Source: Candidatus Methanoplasma sp. (lineage in GTDB: Archaea; Thermoplasmatota; Thermoplasmata; Methanomassiliicoccales; Methanomethylophilaceae). From it: a DNA stretch of 9,906 nt. Position numbers and translations under genes: made by a program. Of the stretch, positions 1 to 6,648 are shown piece by piece (within the stretch, counting starts at the first letter, position 1; each line of letters begins with the position of its first letter). Location of the stretch: positions 1 to 9,906 of the forward strand of contig JAISVN010000019.1 in assembly GCA_031271555.1 (NCBI GenBank). Direction: 5' to 3'. The notes beneath the pieces were generated by a model. The model worked only from the letters and a program-made list of their open reading frames with translations, did not search any database and was not told where the DNA came from.

Positions 1-750
1 TCAAAACCGAAATCCATCCCGCTTCTGCTGATCAAAAAGGAATTCTGCCAGATACAGAAGGATCACAAGGGAGTGATAGACACATGCAAACGCATATTGG
101 ATCAGCAGCCAGACAATGATGTTGTGCGTAACGACCTTGCGGAGGCTTATGCAGCCTCAGGGGACGTGAATGCGGCAAGCAGGCTGTATGCGGAGCTCAG
201 ACCTGCCGAAGAGCCGCTGGAAAAAAGATATCTGGAAACCCCTAAGCACCATAAACAAAAGGTGCCGGATGCAGTCAAGAGGCATGCCGAAAGGGTGCTC
301 AGGCGCGCCTACATATCTAAATCAGCACTCACAGACCCAGATCTGGCATCGTCATTGGATATCGACGAGGCCACCGCGAAGTCCATCATGGCATATCTGT
401 CGGATATCTCCGAGTACGGGGATATAACTCCCGGCACCCTCGAGTTCGAAAGGATGGAGAAGCTCTCTCTGAATGCCGTGACAAGAGGGAACTGTGTGGG
501 ATTGGAAAAGGACCCTCTGATATCGATACCGTGCGCATACGTCGCAGGCGGAACTAAGGACGCCGACGAGGCCAAACTTCTTGTGGCATACATCTACAAA
601 GTGATGACCTCCAAGAATTCTTCCAAGATGCTCACCCCTGATCTCAGAAAGATATCGGAATCGACCCCGAAGGGAACGGTTGTTGAGGATATAATGAAGA
701 ACTCCAAGATCGGAGTATATCAGGCAAAAATCATCAGGGACAGCATCTGA
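1..750 (+). CDS. TPR-repeat protein, C-terminal part (5' truncated by window edge)
   Basis: The reading frame is open from the first base, so the gene begins upstream; 249 residues and the TGA stop are visible. A GTG at 73 opens the longest complete ORF, but the preceding 24 codons continue the same helical pattern, so it is unlikely to be the start. Residues about 6-39 and 40-72 read as two tetratricopeptide-like helix pairs (DVVRNDLAEAYAASGDVNAA resembles the A helix and turn of a TPR), which normally serve as protein-protein docking surfaces. The rest, from about residue 90, is charged and helical, with a possible helix-turn-helix at SSLDIDEATAKSIMAYL and a second helical unit at the C-terminus. 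I do not recognise a family for this part. No signal peptide or membrane segment is seen in the visible part, so it is probably cytosolic. Its stop codon directly abuts that of truD on the other strand. Confidence 0.75.
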   Translation, partial: SKPKSIPLLLIKKEFCQIQKDHKGVIDTCKRILDQQPDNDVVRNDLAEAYAASGDVNAASRLYAELRPAEEPLEKRYLETPKHHKQKVPDAVKRHAERVLRRAYISKSALTDPDLASSLDIDEATAKSIMAYLSDISEYGDITPGTLEFERMEKLSLNAVTRGNCVGLEKDPLISIPCAYVAGGTKDADEAKLLVAYIYKVMTSKNSSKMLTPDLRKISESTPKGTVVEDIMKNSKIGVYQAKIIRDSI

Positions 751-2061
751 TCAATACTTGCTCATCTCAGACTTCATATACTCTCTGAGGAGGCATGTGG
801 CATAGTTCCCTTTCGGAAGGGAGAAGCTCACCTCGTATCCGCCGTCTGCGGCCTTATGCGAGAGATCCGCCACAGGGCATAGGATCTCCCTCCGGCTTCC
901 TTTTGAACTGCAGTACGGAAGGTCCGGGACAATGAAATCCTTTGCCGAGAGCCTCTCATCTTCGATGACCGCCCTCTCTATGTCTCCCATCTCCCCTTCC
1001 GCGATAACGCTCTCCGAACCGAAAAGCGATATCGTCACGAAAGCCCTTCCGGACCTTACCTGTCTCGACACAAGGTCGATGTTGTTCTTGGTGGTAATGA
1101 TCGGATTCTCATGCTGAGGTATCTTGTTAGAGTCCAGAGGGATGACCACATCTCCGATCACCGGTTTATTGAGAGGCAGGCCGGATCTCATGCGTCCGCT
1201 GAGCATCCTGTTGAAAAGGTATGACTGGTATGCATGTACGAACATCATCTGCAGATTCTTCGAGAGTTTTCCTATGGCTCCCTTCCAATCTTCCGGGTTG
1301 AACACGATATGTTCCACCATGAGCTTCTCGAAAGAAAGGGAATCGGGCATGTTCTTCAGGACCGTTGCCCAGTCATCTCCTTCGGACAAGGAGGATCTGG
1401 CACTTGCAGCGTCCTCATCCTCGTACAGCGACGGGTCCGATACGTAGCACCGAACGGCACCTTCGAAGTCCCCTCTGACTATGAGTTCTCCTACTTTATG
1501 CGTTATAGGCCTGACGACCCCGAACCTCTGGACTCCGAAGTAGTTGGGGAATCCCCCCGTTCCGTTCACTATAGACGAGACCTTGTCCAATGTTTCCGGT
1601 ATCAGGTTTTCGGGCATCTCGCACTCCGTTACCTTTATCAAAAAAGAGTTGCCGATAAGGTCTCCGATCTTCACGCCTCTTCTTGCGGTGTAGAGGTTCT
1701 TTATCTCAACATCCTTCAGGCTGATCTTCTGCATGGACTCCATCGGGCACTCGAAGGACATGAGCTGCGTTGTTACGGCCCTCTTGTCCTTCGTTCCGGC
1801 GAATCCTATCCGTTCCCTGGAAACGCCCAGGCTTCTTGAGAGCAACCTTATCAGGCGGTTCGTCTCCCAGTTCCTGCTGGTGACATCCGCTATTACGAAT
1901 CTTCCTCCGGCAACGGGTTCCGGTCTGTCGGAGATCTCGTTGACGATGAAATCCTCCGGCTCTTTCTTTATGCGCCCCAGCGTACCGTCGGCATCACTGA
2001 GATAGAAGGACATGCCTATGTCTGCTTCTGCAGTACGGCATTCTCTGTATTGGTTGCTCAT
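751..2061 (-). CDS. truD: tRNA pseudouridine synthase D (TruD/Pus7 family)
   Basis: 436 residues, normal for archaeal TruD. The family isomerises uridine to pseudouridine in tRNA (U13 in bacterial tRNA; archaeal and yeast Pus7 relatives also act on other sites). The catalytic motif GFAGTKDKRA is intact, with the nucleophilic Asp at residue 92. The TruD signature NYFGVQRFG lies at 173-181, ahead of the TRUD insertion domain that fills the middle of the protein. An N-terminal IKKEPEDFIVNEI (31-43) is also typical. The start is ATG at 2061, which overlaps the rpoL stop as ATGA, so translation is probably coupled; I see no good Shine-Dalgarno. A later Met at residue 17 is possible, but archaeal homologues usually carry such a leader before the conserved GMxxYL segment. 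It is the last gene of the minus-strand run and ends flush against the convergent TPR gene. Confidence 0.95.
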   Translation of the reverse strand: MSNQYRECRTAEADIGMSFYLSDADGTLGRIKKEPEDFIVNEISDRPEPVAGGRFVIADVTSRNWETNRLIRLLSRSLGVSRERIGFAGTKDKRAVTTQLMSFECPMESMQKISLKDVEIKNLYTARRGVKIGDLIGNSFLIKVTECEMPENLIPETLDKVSSIVNGTGGFPNYFGVQRFGVVRPITHKVGELIVRGDFEGAVRCYVSDPSLYEDEDAASARSSLSEGDDWATVLKNMPDSLSFEKLMVEHIVFNPEDWKGAIGKLSKNLQMMFVHAYQSYLFNRMLSGRMRSGLPLNKPVIGDVVIPLDSNKIPQHENPIITTKNNIDLVSRQVRSGRAFVTISLFGSESVIAEGEMGDIERAVIEDERLSAKDFIVPDLPYCSSKGSRREILCPVADLSHKAADGGYEVSFSLPKGNYATCLLREYMKSEMSKY

Positions 2062-2312
2062 TGCTTGACCGTTGAGAAATAAGTTGATATCGACTTGGAT
2101 GCTTTCTTGACGACTTCTTCGGGGCGTCCGGTCTTGACCTCTACGTACAACATGGCGTCAGACAGCTCGGGGTGCTGGTAGATGTATCTTACCAGTGCAA
2201 CCGATTTGTCACGGTTGAGCGCATCGATCAGAGGAGTTATTAACGCTGAGTCTGCGTTTTTGAATCCTATCGTTATCGATTTATCCGTCTTATTGACGGT
2301 GTAGGTGTCCAT
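2058..2312 (-). CDS. rpoL: DNA-directed RNA polymerase subunit L
   Basis: 84 residues, about the usual size of archaeal RpoL (Rpb11/AC19 homologue). RpoL pairs with RpoD to form the assembly platform of RNA polymerase. The alpha-like fold is recognisable: an N-terminal strand (YTVNKTDKSITIGF), the segment ALITPLIDALNRDKSVALVRY in place of the usual HTL-containing helix, then the HPELSDAMLYVEVKTGRP strand-turn-strand and a C-terminal helix. The canonical HTL residues are poorly conserved here (DSALITPL), which is divergent but consistent with the fold. I chose ATG at 2312 because GGAGGG lies just before it and because RpoL proteins start at this point; an in-frame TTG at 2360 would add 16 residues unlike the family and overlap the ligase stop. 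It sits 44 nt after ligase and overlaps truD by 4 nt. Confidence 0.85.
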   Translation of the reverse strand: MDTYTVNKTDKSITIGFKNADSALITPLIDALNRDKSVALVRYIYQHPELSDAMLYVEVKTGRPEEVVKKASKSISTYFSTVKQ

Positions 2313-2356
2313 AACCCTCCGTATAAGGTGCATGTAATAAAGGTTTCGCAGAATTT

Positions 2357-4108
2357 TCAATTTTTCTCCCGATTTTGAAGCTCGTACATCTCTATGACCT
2401 CATTCACTGTCGTACACTCTTCCGGACCCTTATCATCCCTTACGCGGCCGGTGAATCTCGGGAACCTGAGGCCGAGGCCCGCATCCTCCTTCACAATGCC
2501 CAGCGCCGCAGTGTGTATGGGGCTAAGGCTTATTTCTGCGGCAACAACCTCAAGCACGACCGTCGGCAGGAACCATACGTCAGGCATCATCTGCGCATCG
2601 ACCGTGCCGGGGCGGTCTTTGCTCAGATACTCATCGAGCATATCCGGCAGCCCCGCCAGGAAAGCATCGTCGAAACCGGTCCCCAATTTGCACACTGTGC
2701 GGTACTTCCCCATTTCGTCGTCGAAGACCGCCATCAGGAGAGCGCCGTACTTACCTGCCCTTTTACCTCTGCCGTGGAATGCGCCCACCACGACAAGGTC
2801 GAAAGAATCTGTAAGGGACTCTTCGTAATCCTTCTTGTATTTTATCCAAAGGAATCCTCTGGAACCCGCCCTGTATATGGATCCCGGGTCTTTTGCCATT
2901 ATACCCTCGCATTTCATGCTCAGGGCCTTGCTGAAGAACTCCTCTCCCTTCTCTGGGGTATCGACAACTTCCATCTCCGTAAGTTGCACCTTATCTGAAA
3001 GGTCGAACGTATCGCTGAGCTTGGACCTTCTTTCCTCAAATGAGAACACGGTCATGTCCGTGTCGTCCGAAAGCAGGATGTCGAACATGAATATCTTCAC
3101 TGGATATTCCTCGACGGCTTTGTCCATGCCGTGCTTCTTCCTGCGGTGGGTCACCGCCTGGAAAGGAAGCATGCTGCCGGTCTTCGGATCGACGGCAACG
3201 CATTCCCCCTCGATTATGGCCTTCTCGGCCTTGCATCTTTTTCTAAGTTCTTCCGCAATGTCCGGGAAGTTGGACGTCATATCCTCCAAGCGTCTTGAGT
3301 ATAATTTTACAGAATCCTTATCGATGTGCGCCTGCACCCTTATGCCGTCGTACTTGAACTCCATGGCGCATATTCCGCCCATGCGGTCAAGTATCAGAGG
3401 TATCGAAGGCAGGCGTTCCGCAAGCATGACCTTTATCGGGTTGGCGACAGTGACCTTCATCTCCTTCACGGAGTCAACGCCGCCTTTGGCAAGCGTCTCT
3501 GCGACAAGCCCCAGGTCGCAGGTGATGTTGAATGCCCTCTCTATGTCGGGACGGTCATCCTTCGTCCCGAAAGCATCGGACAGAGCATCCAATATGGTCA
3601 TGGACCCGGCACCGACCCTCATCCTTCCGGTCACGATGCGGCAGATGTACCTCGCTTCGATCGGATTGGAATATCTGAGCATCTGCGACAGGTACTTCAT
3701 CTTGTCATCCTGCGAATCCCTGCCCGAGGAGTTCTCGATCAGCGTCAGATTCTTAAGGACGGTGTCTAGCGTAAGCTCCTCGGCGAATAGAGACATCTGC
3801 CCTTTTTTGTTCTTGATGAGGATCTCCGCAATCTTTCCTGGATCACCCTCCTTCTTCCAAAGGTCGCTCATACTGTCCTCTGATGTGCCGGATACGAATG
3901 CGACTGACCTGAGCACAAGCTTGTCCGCCATCCCCAGTTCCTGGGCGTAGAAATCCGGATGCAGTTTGCCTTGCGAGAGATAAACTATGTTCCTCAGCGG
4001 TTCCGGGTCAAGCGTCCTGAAGAACTCTGATAGTATGGACGCCATCTCGAGACGGCTGCTTGTCCCCTCCAGCCTGTTGAAGACATCTGCGACTTCTGAA
4101 AACAGCAT
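2357..4108 (-). CDS. lig: ATP-dependent DNA ligase (archaeal replicative type)
   Basis: 583 residues from ATG 4108, the size of archaeal LigI-type enzymes. It seals nicks using ATP through an enzyme-AMP intermediate, in Okazaki fragment joining and repair. The N-terminal DNA-binding domain (about 1-220) starts with MLFSEVADVFNRLEGTSSRL, as in the family. The nucleotidyltransferase motif I KYDGIR has the adenylated Lys at 252. Other motifs are SRR near 271-273, MFDIL (341-345), EGIMAK (401-406), WIKYKKDY (421-428) and the C-terminal OB-fold motif with LRFPRF (547-552). QMSLF at 104-108 sits where Pyrococcus ligase has its PCNA-binding QKSFF. An in-frame TTG at 4129 would add seven non-family residues (MTCYRCI). 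A TATA-like CTAAATAA centred about 28 nt before ATG supports 4108 as the start of a leaderless message. It follows the helicase by 28 nt. Confidence 0.96.
   Translation of the reverse strand: MLFSEVADVFNRLEGTSSRLEMASILSEFFRTLDPEPLRNIVYLSQGKLHPDFYAQELGMADKLVLRSVAFVSGTSEDSMSDLWKKEGDPGKIAEILIKNKKGQMSLFAEELTLDTVLKNLTLIENSSGRDSQDDKMKYLSQMLRYSNPIEARYICRIVTGRMRVGAGSMTILDALSDAFGTKDDRPDIERAFNITCDLGLVAETLAKGGVDSVKEMKVTVANPIKVMLAERLPSIPLILDRMGGICAMEFKYDGIRVQAHIDKDSVKLYSRRLEDMTSNFPDIAEELRKRCKAEKAIIEGECVAVDPKTGSMLPFQAVTHRRKKHGMDKAVEEYPVKIFMFDILLSDDTDMTVFSFEERRSKLSDTFDLSDKVQLTEMEVVDTPEKGEEFFSKALSMKCEGIMAKDPGSIYRAGSRGFLWIKYKKDYEESLTDSFDLVVVGAFHGRGKRAGKYGALLMAVFDDEMGKYRTVCKLGTGFDDAFLAGLPDMLDEYLSKDRPGTVDAQMMPDVWFLPTVVLEVVAAEISLSPIHTAALGIVKEDAGLGLRFPRFTGRVRDDKGPEECTTVNEVIEMYELQNREKN
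3785..3799 (-). other. PCNA-interacting (PIP-like) motif in DNA ligase
   Basis: Residues 104-108 of the ligase read QMSLF, followed by AEE. The position in the DNA-binding domain matches the short PIP motif (QKSFF) of Pyrococcus furiosus ligase, which binds the PCNA clamp. Here the first aromatic is replaced by Leu. This is a motif-level inference. Confidence 0.55.
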
Positions 4109-4132
4109 TATGCATCTGTAACACGTCAATGT

Positions 4133-4140
4133 TTATTTAG
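4133..4140 (-). promoter_or_regulatory. TATA-like box for DNA ligase, overlapping the helicase stop codon
   Basis: On the minus strand the sequence is CTAAATAA, inside the last codons and TAA stop of the helicase gene. Its centre is about 28 nt before the ligase ATG, the expected TATA-to-start distance for leaderless archaeal transcripts. No Shine-Dalgarno precedes the ATG. Ligase may therefore have its own promoter in addition to readthrough from the helicase. Confidence 0.5.
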
Positions 4141-5678
4141 AAATCTCCGAGCTTCATCTGACCTTCTTCGATGGACAGGGAAAGCTCTCTGTTCAGTTTC
4201 TCCAGCCTTGAGCGCATCTGGTCCTCCTTCTTCTTGCTGGAGTTCTCGAAGACCTCGTCCATCGTCCCCTTTGCCATCAGGACGTATACTTCGCCGTCGT
4301 TCTTCCTCCCGGTGCGGCCGCGTCTCTGTATGGTCCTTATCTCGGACGGCACAGGCTCGTAGAATATGACGGCATTGGTGCTGGCTATATCCAGCCCCTC
4401 CTCTCCTACGGAGGTCGCCACGATCACGTTCCTCTTCCCGCTCCTGAACTCATCCAGTATACCTATCTGTTCTTTCTGCCTAAGACCGCCGTTGGACTGT
4501 CCTATAAGCTTCCCGACCCTAGCTCCGTCTATCGATGAGAGCTTCTCCACAAGCATGTCGCATGTGTCGCGGTATTGGGTGAACACCATGACCTTCGCCG
4601 ATCCGTCGGAATTCAGAATCTGGCTCACCAGACTCATAAGCTTAGATACTTTAGGATGCTCGATCTTGCTTTCCGACACCATCTTCCAGACATCCAGGTA
4701 TTCGCTTCTGGCGACGAGTTCCTTTCCTCCCTTGTTCCCTTTCTGTGCCAGAGCATCCTCGTTAAGTTTTTTGAGATATGATCTTAGAGAGCTCATTCCT
4801 TGGGTCTCTGCAAGATTTATCGCATGGAGGATCTTGATGCAGATAGACTGCACTGTGAGGCCGCGGTACAGCGTAGCGGATTTCTCTCCTCTTCTCATCC
4901 TCTTCTGAAGGGAATCCCCGATCATGAGCATGTGAGTGGTGGACGGGGGCCAATTCTCCTTTGTCAGCCTTAGGTTGCTGAGCTCGATGAAATAATGGTC
5001 AAGCAGTTTCTTCAAGATGTCAACTATGTCCAGAAGGTCCTTGGGCATGTTGACCTCTATCTTCTGGACGTACGTGTCATGTATGTACGGGGCGACATCC
5101 GGATCGTTCTCTGTCCTGACATCTATGCGTACGAACCCGAGGTTCCTGCAGACCTCCTCCACTTTCTTTATATCGCTGCCGGGAGACGCCGTGAGGCCCA
5201 TGGCCCTGTTGTTCCGGTCGCAGTGTCCGGCGACCGTGACGTAAGCGTAGTTGCCTGTGCCCCTGTGCGCCTCGTCATATATCACCAGCCCGAAATCCTT
5301 CATGGCGTACATGCCGTTCTCGAGGTCGTTGGCGATGCATTGCGGAGTCGAGACGATGAGGTCGTTCTCTTCAACGATCCTTTTTCTCGTCTGCGGGCTC
5401 ATCAGGCCGTTCATGACTCCCATTTTAGTGTCTACCAGCAGTTCGGAGAACACGGACGAGTGCTGTTCCACGAGTGGCTTTGTCGGAGCCATCAGCAGGA
5501 CCTTCCTGCCTTCCTGAAGCATGACCGCGGTGACATACAGGGCCACTATCGTCTTTCCGAGACCGGTCGGAAGGACAAGGAGCGTGTTGACCTTCAGACA
5601 GTCCTTTGCCATGGAGATCTGATACTTCCTTTCCTCCACGGTATCCGGGATTATCTTGGGGTGAGACAAACAGCCCAT
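4137..5678 (-). CDS. Hef/FANCM-like superfamily 2 helicase without nuclease domain
   Basis: 513 residues from ATG 5678. Superfamily 2 helicase motifs are complete: Walker A LPTGLGKT (36-43), motif Ib-like STPQCIAND, DEAH (135-138), TASPG (163-167), a C-terminal RecA domain with VMVFTQYRDTC and VATSVGEEGLD, and motif VI QRRGRTGR (451-458). A helical insert between the two RecA domains (about 200-320) and the start CLSHPKIIPDTVEERKYQ are characteristic of Hef/FANCM/Mph1 proteins, which remodel stalled forks and recombination intermediates. Typical euryarchaeal Hef continues into an XPF-type nuclease and helix-hairpin-helix region; here the protein stops about 55 residues after motif VI with a charged helix and GQMKLGDF. 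A GTG at 5687 is an alternative start, but the TATA-like box lies 27 nt before 5678. It is followed by DNA ligase after 28 nt. No downstream nuclease ORF exists, so this is not a frameshift inside the window. Confidence 0.9.
   Translation of the reverse strand: MGCLSHPKIIPDTVEERKYQISMAKDCLKVNTLLVLPTGLGKTIVALYVTAVMLQEGRKVLLMAPTKPLVEQHSSVFSELLVDTKMGVMNGLMSPQTRKRIVEENDLIVSTPQCIANDLENGMYAMKDFGLVIYDEAHRGTGNYAYVTVAGHCDRNNRAMGLTASPGSDIKKVEEVCRNLGFVRIDVRTENDPDVAPYIHDTYVQKIEVNMPKDLLDIVDILKKLLDHYFIELSNLRLTKENWPPSTTHMLMIGDSLQKRMRRGEKSATLYRGLTVQSICIKILHAINLAETQGMSSLRSYLKKLNEDALAQKGNKGGKELVARSEYLDVWKMVSESKIEHPKVSKLMSLVSQILNSDGSAKVMVFTQYRDTCDMLVEKLSSIDGARVGKLIGQSNGGLRQKEQIGILDEFRSGKRNVIVATSVGEEGLDIASTNAVIFYEPVPSEIRTIQRRGRTGRKNDGEVYVLMAKGTMDEVFENSSKKKEDQMRSRLEKLNRELSLSIEEGQMKLGDF
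4140..4160 (-). other. C-terminal PIP-like motif of the helicase
   Basis: The last seven residues are QMKLGDF (507-513), fitting Q-x-x-L-x-x-F of PCNA-interacting peptides but lacking the second terminal aromatic because the stop follows at once. PIP boxes commonly sit at the extreme C-terminus, and some archaeal Hef proteins are reported to bind PCNA. This is a short motif, so chance occurrence is possible. Confidence 0.45.
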
Positions 5679-5700
5679 GCTGACCACATTCGAAATAACA

Positions 5701-5710
5701 TAATAAAAAG
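5701..5710 (-). promoter_or_regulatory. TATA box for the helicase gene; T-rich end for the hesB-like transcript
   Basis: The minus strand reads CTTTTTATTA. Its centre is about 27 nt before the helicase ATG at 5678, consistent with a leaderless start. The T5 run lies about 30 nt after the hesB-like stop, so the same bases could also end that upstream transcript, since archaeal termination favours oligo-T. The double role is inferred from position only. Confidence 0.5.
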
Positions 5711-5737
5711 TTGTTTAGGGGGTTGCCGAAAATGGAT

Positions 5738-6064
5738 TTAGTGGCAACCGCCGCCGCAGGACGAGCAGCCGCTGAAACTGGGGTCGCGTATTGTCAGGCC
5801 GGTCCCGAAGTTGGGATCGTCCACGAACTCGATTATGCAGCCCTCCAGCGCCTTTCCTGTTTCTTCGTCGTAATAGATCTCGAAACCTGTGGCGCTCTTG
5901 TCGACCGTGTCCCCTTCCGCACTGCCCTGCTGGAACGACATCCCGAACTGCGGTCCGGAACATGCCATGCCGGCGAGATATACTTTGATTCCATATCCTG
6001 TCTTCTGGTTCTTCTCCAGAAGCTCCATGATGAACTTCTCTGCATCAGGTGTGATCTGTACCAT
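5738..6064 (-). CDS. HesB/IscA-like iron-sulfur protein
   Basis: 108 residues, the size of A-type Fe-S carrier proteins, which hold or deliver Fe-S clusters or iron in the cytosol. The fold pattern is clear: ITPDAEKFIMELL helix, the loop AGMACSGPQFGMSF with Cys35 in the conserved first-ligand position, a middle region with FEIYYDEETGKALEGCIIEF, and the GTGLTIRDP strand before the Cys-rich tail. The tail reads GCSSCGGGCH (Cys100, Cys103, Cys107) rather than the CGC of classical IscA, a spacing seen in HesB-like proteins of anaerobes and methanogens. An extra Cys lies at 76. Start ATG 6064 fits a TATA box about 31 nt upstream and there is no Shine-Dalgarno. It lies between the CMD-like gene and the helicase with its own promoter, so its role is probably independent of the repair genes. 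Confidence 0.85.
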   Translation of the reverse strand: MVQITPDAEKFIMELLEKNQKTGYGIKVYLAGMACSGPQFGMSFQQGSAEGDTVDKSATGFEIYYDEETGKALEGCIIEFVDDPNFGTGLTIRDPSFSGCSSCGGGCH

Positions 6065-6090
6065 AATATCGCTACTAGATTGACCATGAT

Positions 6091-6100
6091 GTATAAATAA
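6091..6100 (-). promoter_or_regulatory. TATA box of the hesB-like gene
   Basis: The minus strand reads TTATTTATAC, a close match to archaeal box A. Its end is 26 nt before the ATG at 6064, implying a leaderless or nearly leaderless transcript. A perfect inverted repeat lies immediately upstream. Confidence 0.65.
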
Positions 6101-6102
6101 CC

Positions 6103-6118
6103 AATCAGGAAGCTGATT
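6103..6118. repeat. Perfect inverted repeat AATCAG-GAAG-CTGATT beside the hesB-like promoter
   Basis: A 6-bp perfect stem with a 4-nt loop, followed on the plus strand by T's (T6 at 6117-6122, two of them inside the stem). Read on the minus strand it sits directly upstream of the hesB-like TATA box, where a regulator would compete with TFB/TBP. Read on the plus strand it resembles a hairpin terminator, but no plus-strand gene precedes it. An operator is the better reading. Confidence 0.5.
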
Positions 6119-6145
6119 TTTTAGTCATTAGTTATGAGTTCAAGG

Positions 6146-6526
6146 TCACTTTTCATCGTCGAACATTTCGGCATATTCCCTGAGCGCATACGACTGGGCC
6201 CTTGTCATTGCCATGTAGGAACCTATGAGTATGCTCTCAAGTATCTCGTCCCTTGTCGCTCCGGCCTGCGCCGCGTGGTGCATCTGCACCTTCACGCAAT
6301 GCTGTCCTCCCAGAGCGGAGGCTGCGGACACCGCGGCAAGGTATCTGGTCTTCTTATCGAGCTCTCCTCTCCCTTCCATGACGGCCTTGCCAAGGTTGGC
6401 GGACGGTATGAACAGGTCCGGACGTTCGGAAAGGACCTGGTTCACGACAGGTATGAACCCGAACTGCTTCTCGATGGCGTTCAGTATCTTGTCCGTGATC
6501 TCTCGCTCTTTTGGATCTTCCTGCAT
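6146..6526 (-). CDS. Carboxymuconolactone decarboxylase/AhpD-like protein, single-cysteine variant
   Basis: 126 residues, the usual length of small CMD-family proteins, which form all-helical oligomers. The core reads LDKKTRYLAAVSAAS, then GGQHCVKVQMHHAAQAGAT and RDEILESILIGSYM, matching the CMD helix pattern. AhpD-type enzymes use a C-x-x-C-x-x-x-H motif for disulfide chemistry. Aligned on the following A-x-x-A-G-A, the second Cys is kept (Cys77), the first is Gly74 and the His is Gln81. Disulfide peroxidase chemistry therefore looks unlikely; the protein may have another activity or a structural role. The start is ATG 6526; only a weak TATA-like GTTAAA (6548-6553) lies about 25 nt upstream. 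It is the first gene of the minus-strand run and diverges from the metalloprotease-like gene. Confidence 0.85.
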   Translation of the reverse strand: MQEDPKEREITDKILNAIEKQFGFIPVVNQVLSERPDLFIPSANLGKAVMEGRGELDKKTRYLAAVSAASALGGQHCVKVQMHHAAQAGATRDEILESILIGSYMAMTRAQSYALREYAEMFDDEK

Positions 6527-6610
6527 GAGACTTGATTATCTTTGGAGTTTAACATTTTTCTGGGTAGTCTAATTGTAGCTCTCATCTTTTATGCAAAATC
6601 TGGCGGCTCC

Positions 6611-6620
6611 TATAGCTATA
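6611..6620. repeat. 10-bp perfect palindrome TATAGCTATA in the divergent intergenic region
   Basis: This perfect palindrome lies between the CMD-like and metalloprotease-like genes, 28 nt before the latter's ATG. It could be an operator or itself contribute a TATA element; a separate TATA-like TTTTATGC occurs at 6587-6594. AT-rich palindromes of this size arise by chance fairly often. Confidence 0.3.
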
Positions 6621-6634
6621 CGATTAACATCGTT

Positions 6635-6640
6635 AGGAGA
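6635..6640 (+). promoter_or_regulatory. Shine-Dalgarno site of the metalloprotease-like gene
   Basis: AGGAGA ends 8 nt before the ATG at 6649. It fixes that start against an out-of-frame ATG at 6642, and it sets this gene apart from the apparently leaderless genes around it. Confidence 0.6.
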
Positions 6641-6648
6641 AATGCAAG

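Noticed and set aside
2058..2360. Longer RpoL starting at TTG 2360
   Set aside because: The extra 16 residues do not resemble RpoL N-termini, while ATG 2312 has GGAGGG just before it.
2835..3950. 371-codon plus-strand open frame opposite the DNA ligase gene
   Set aside because: The minus-strand ligase is complete with all catalytic motifs; the opposite frame is Ser/Leu/Met-rich and has no recognisable domain, typical of an antisense shadow.
5679..5687. Helicase start at GTG 5687
   Set aside because: ATG 5678 fits the family N-terminus and lies at the right distance from the TATA box; GTG would be only 18 nt away from it.
4995..5741. 248-codon plus-strand open frame opposite the helicase
   Set aside because: The minus-strand helicase motifs cover the same bases; the antisense product is His/Arg/Val-rich with no domain.
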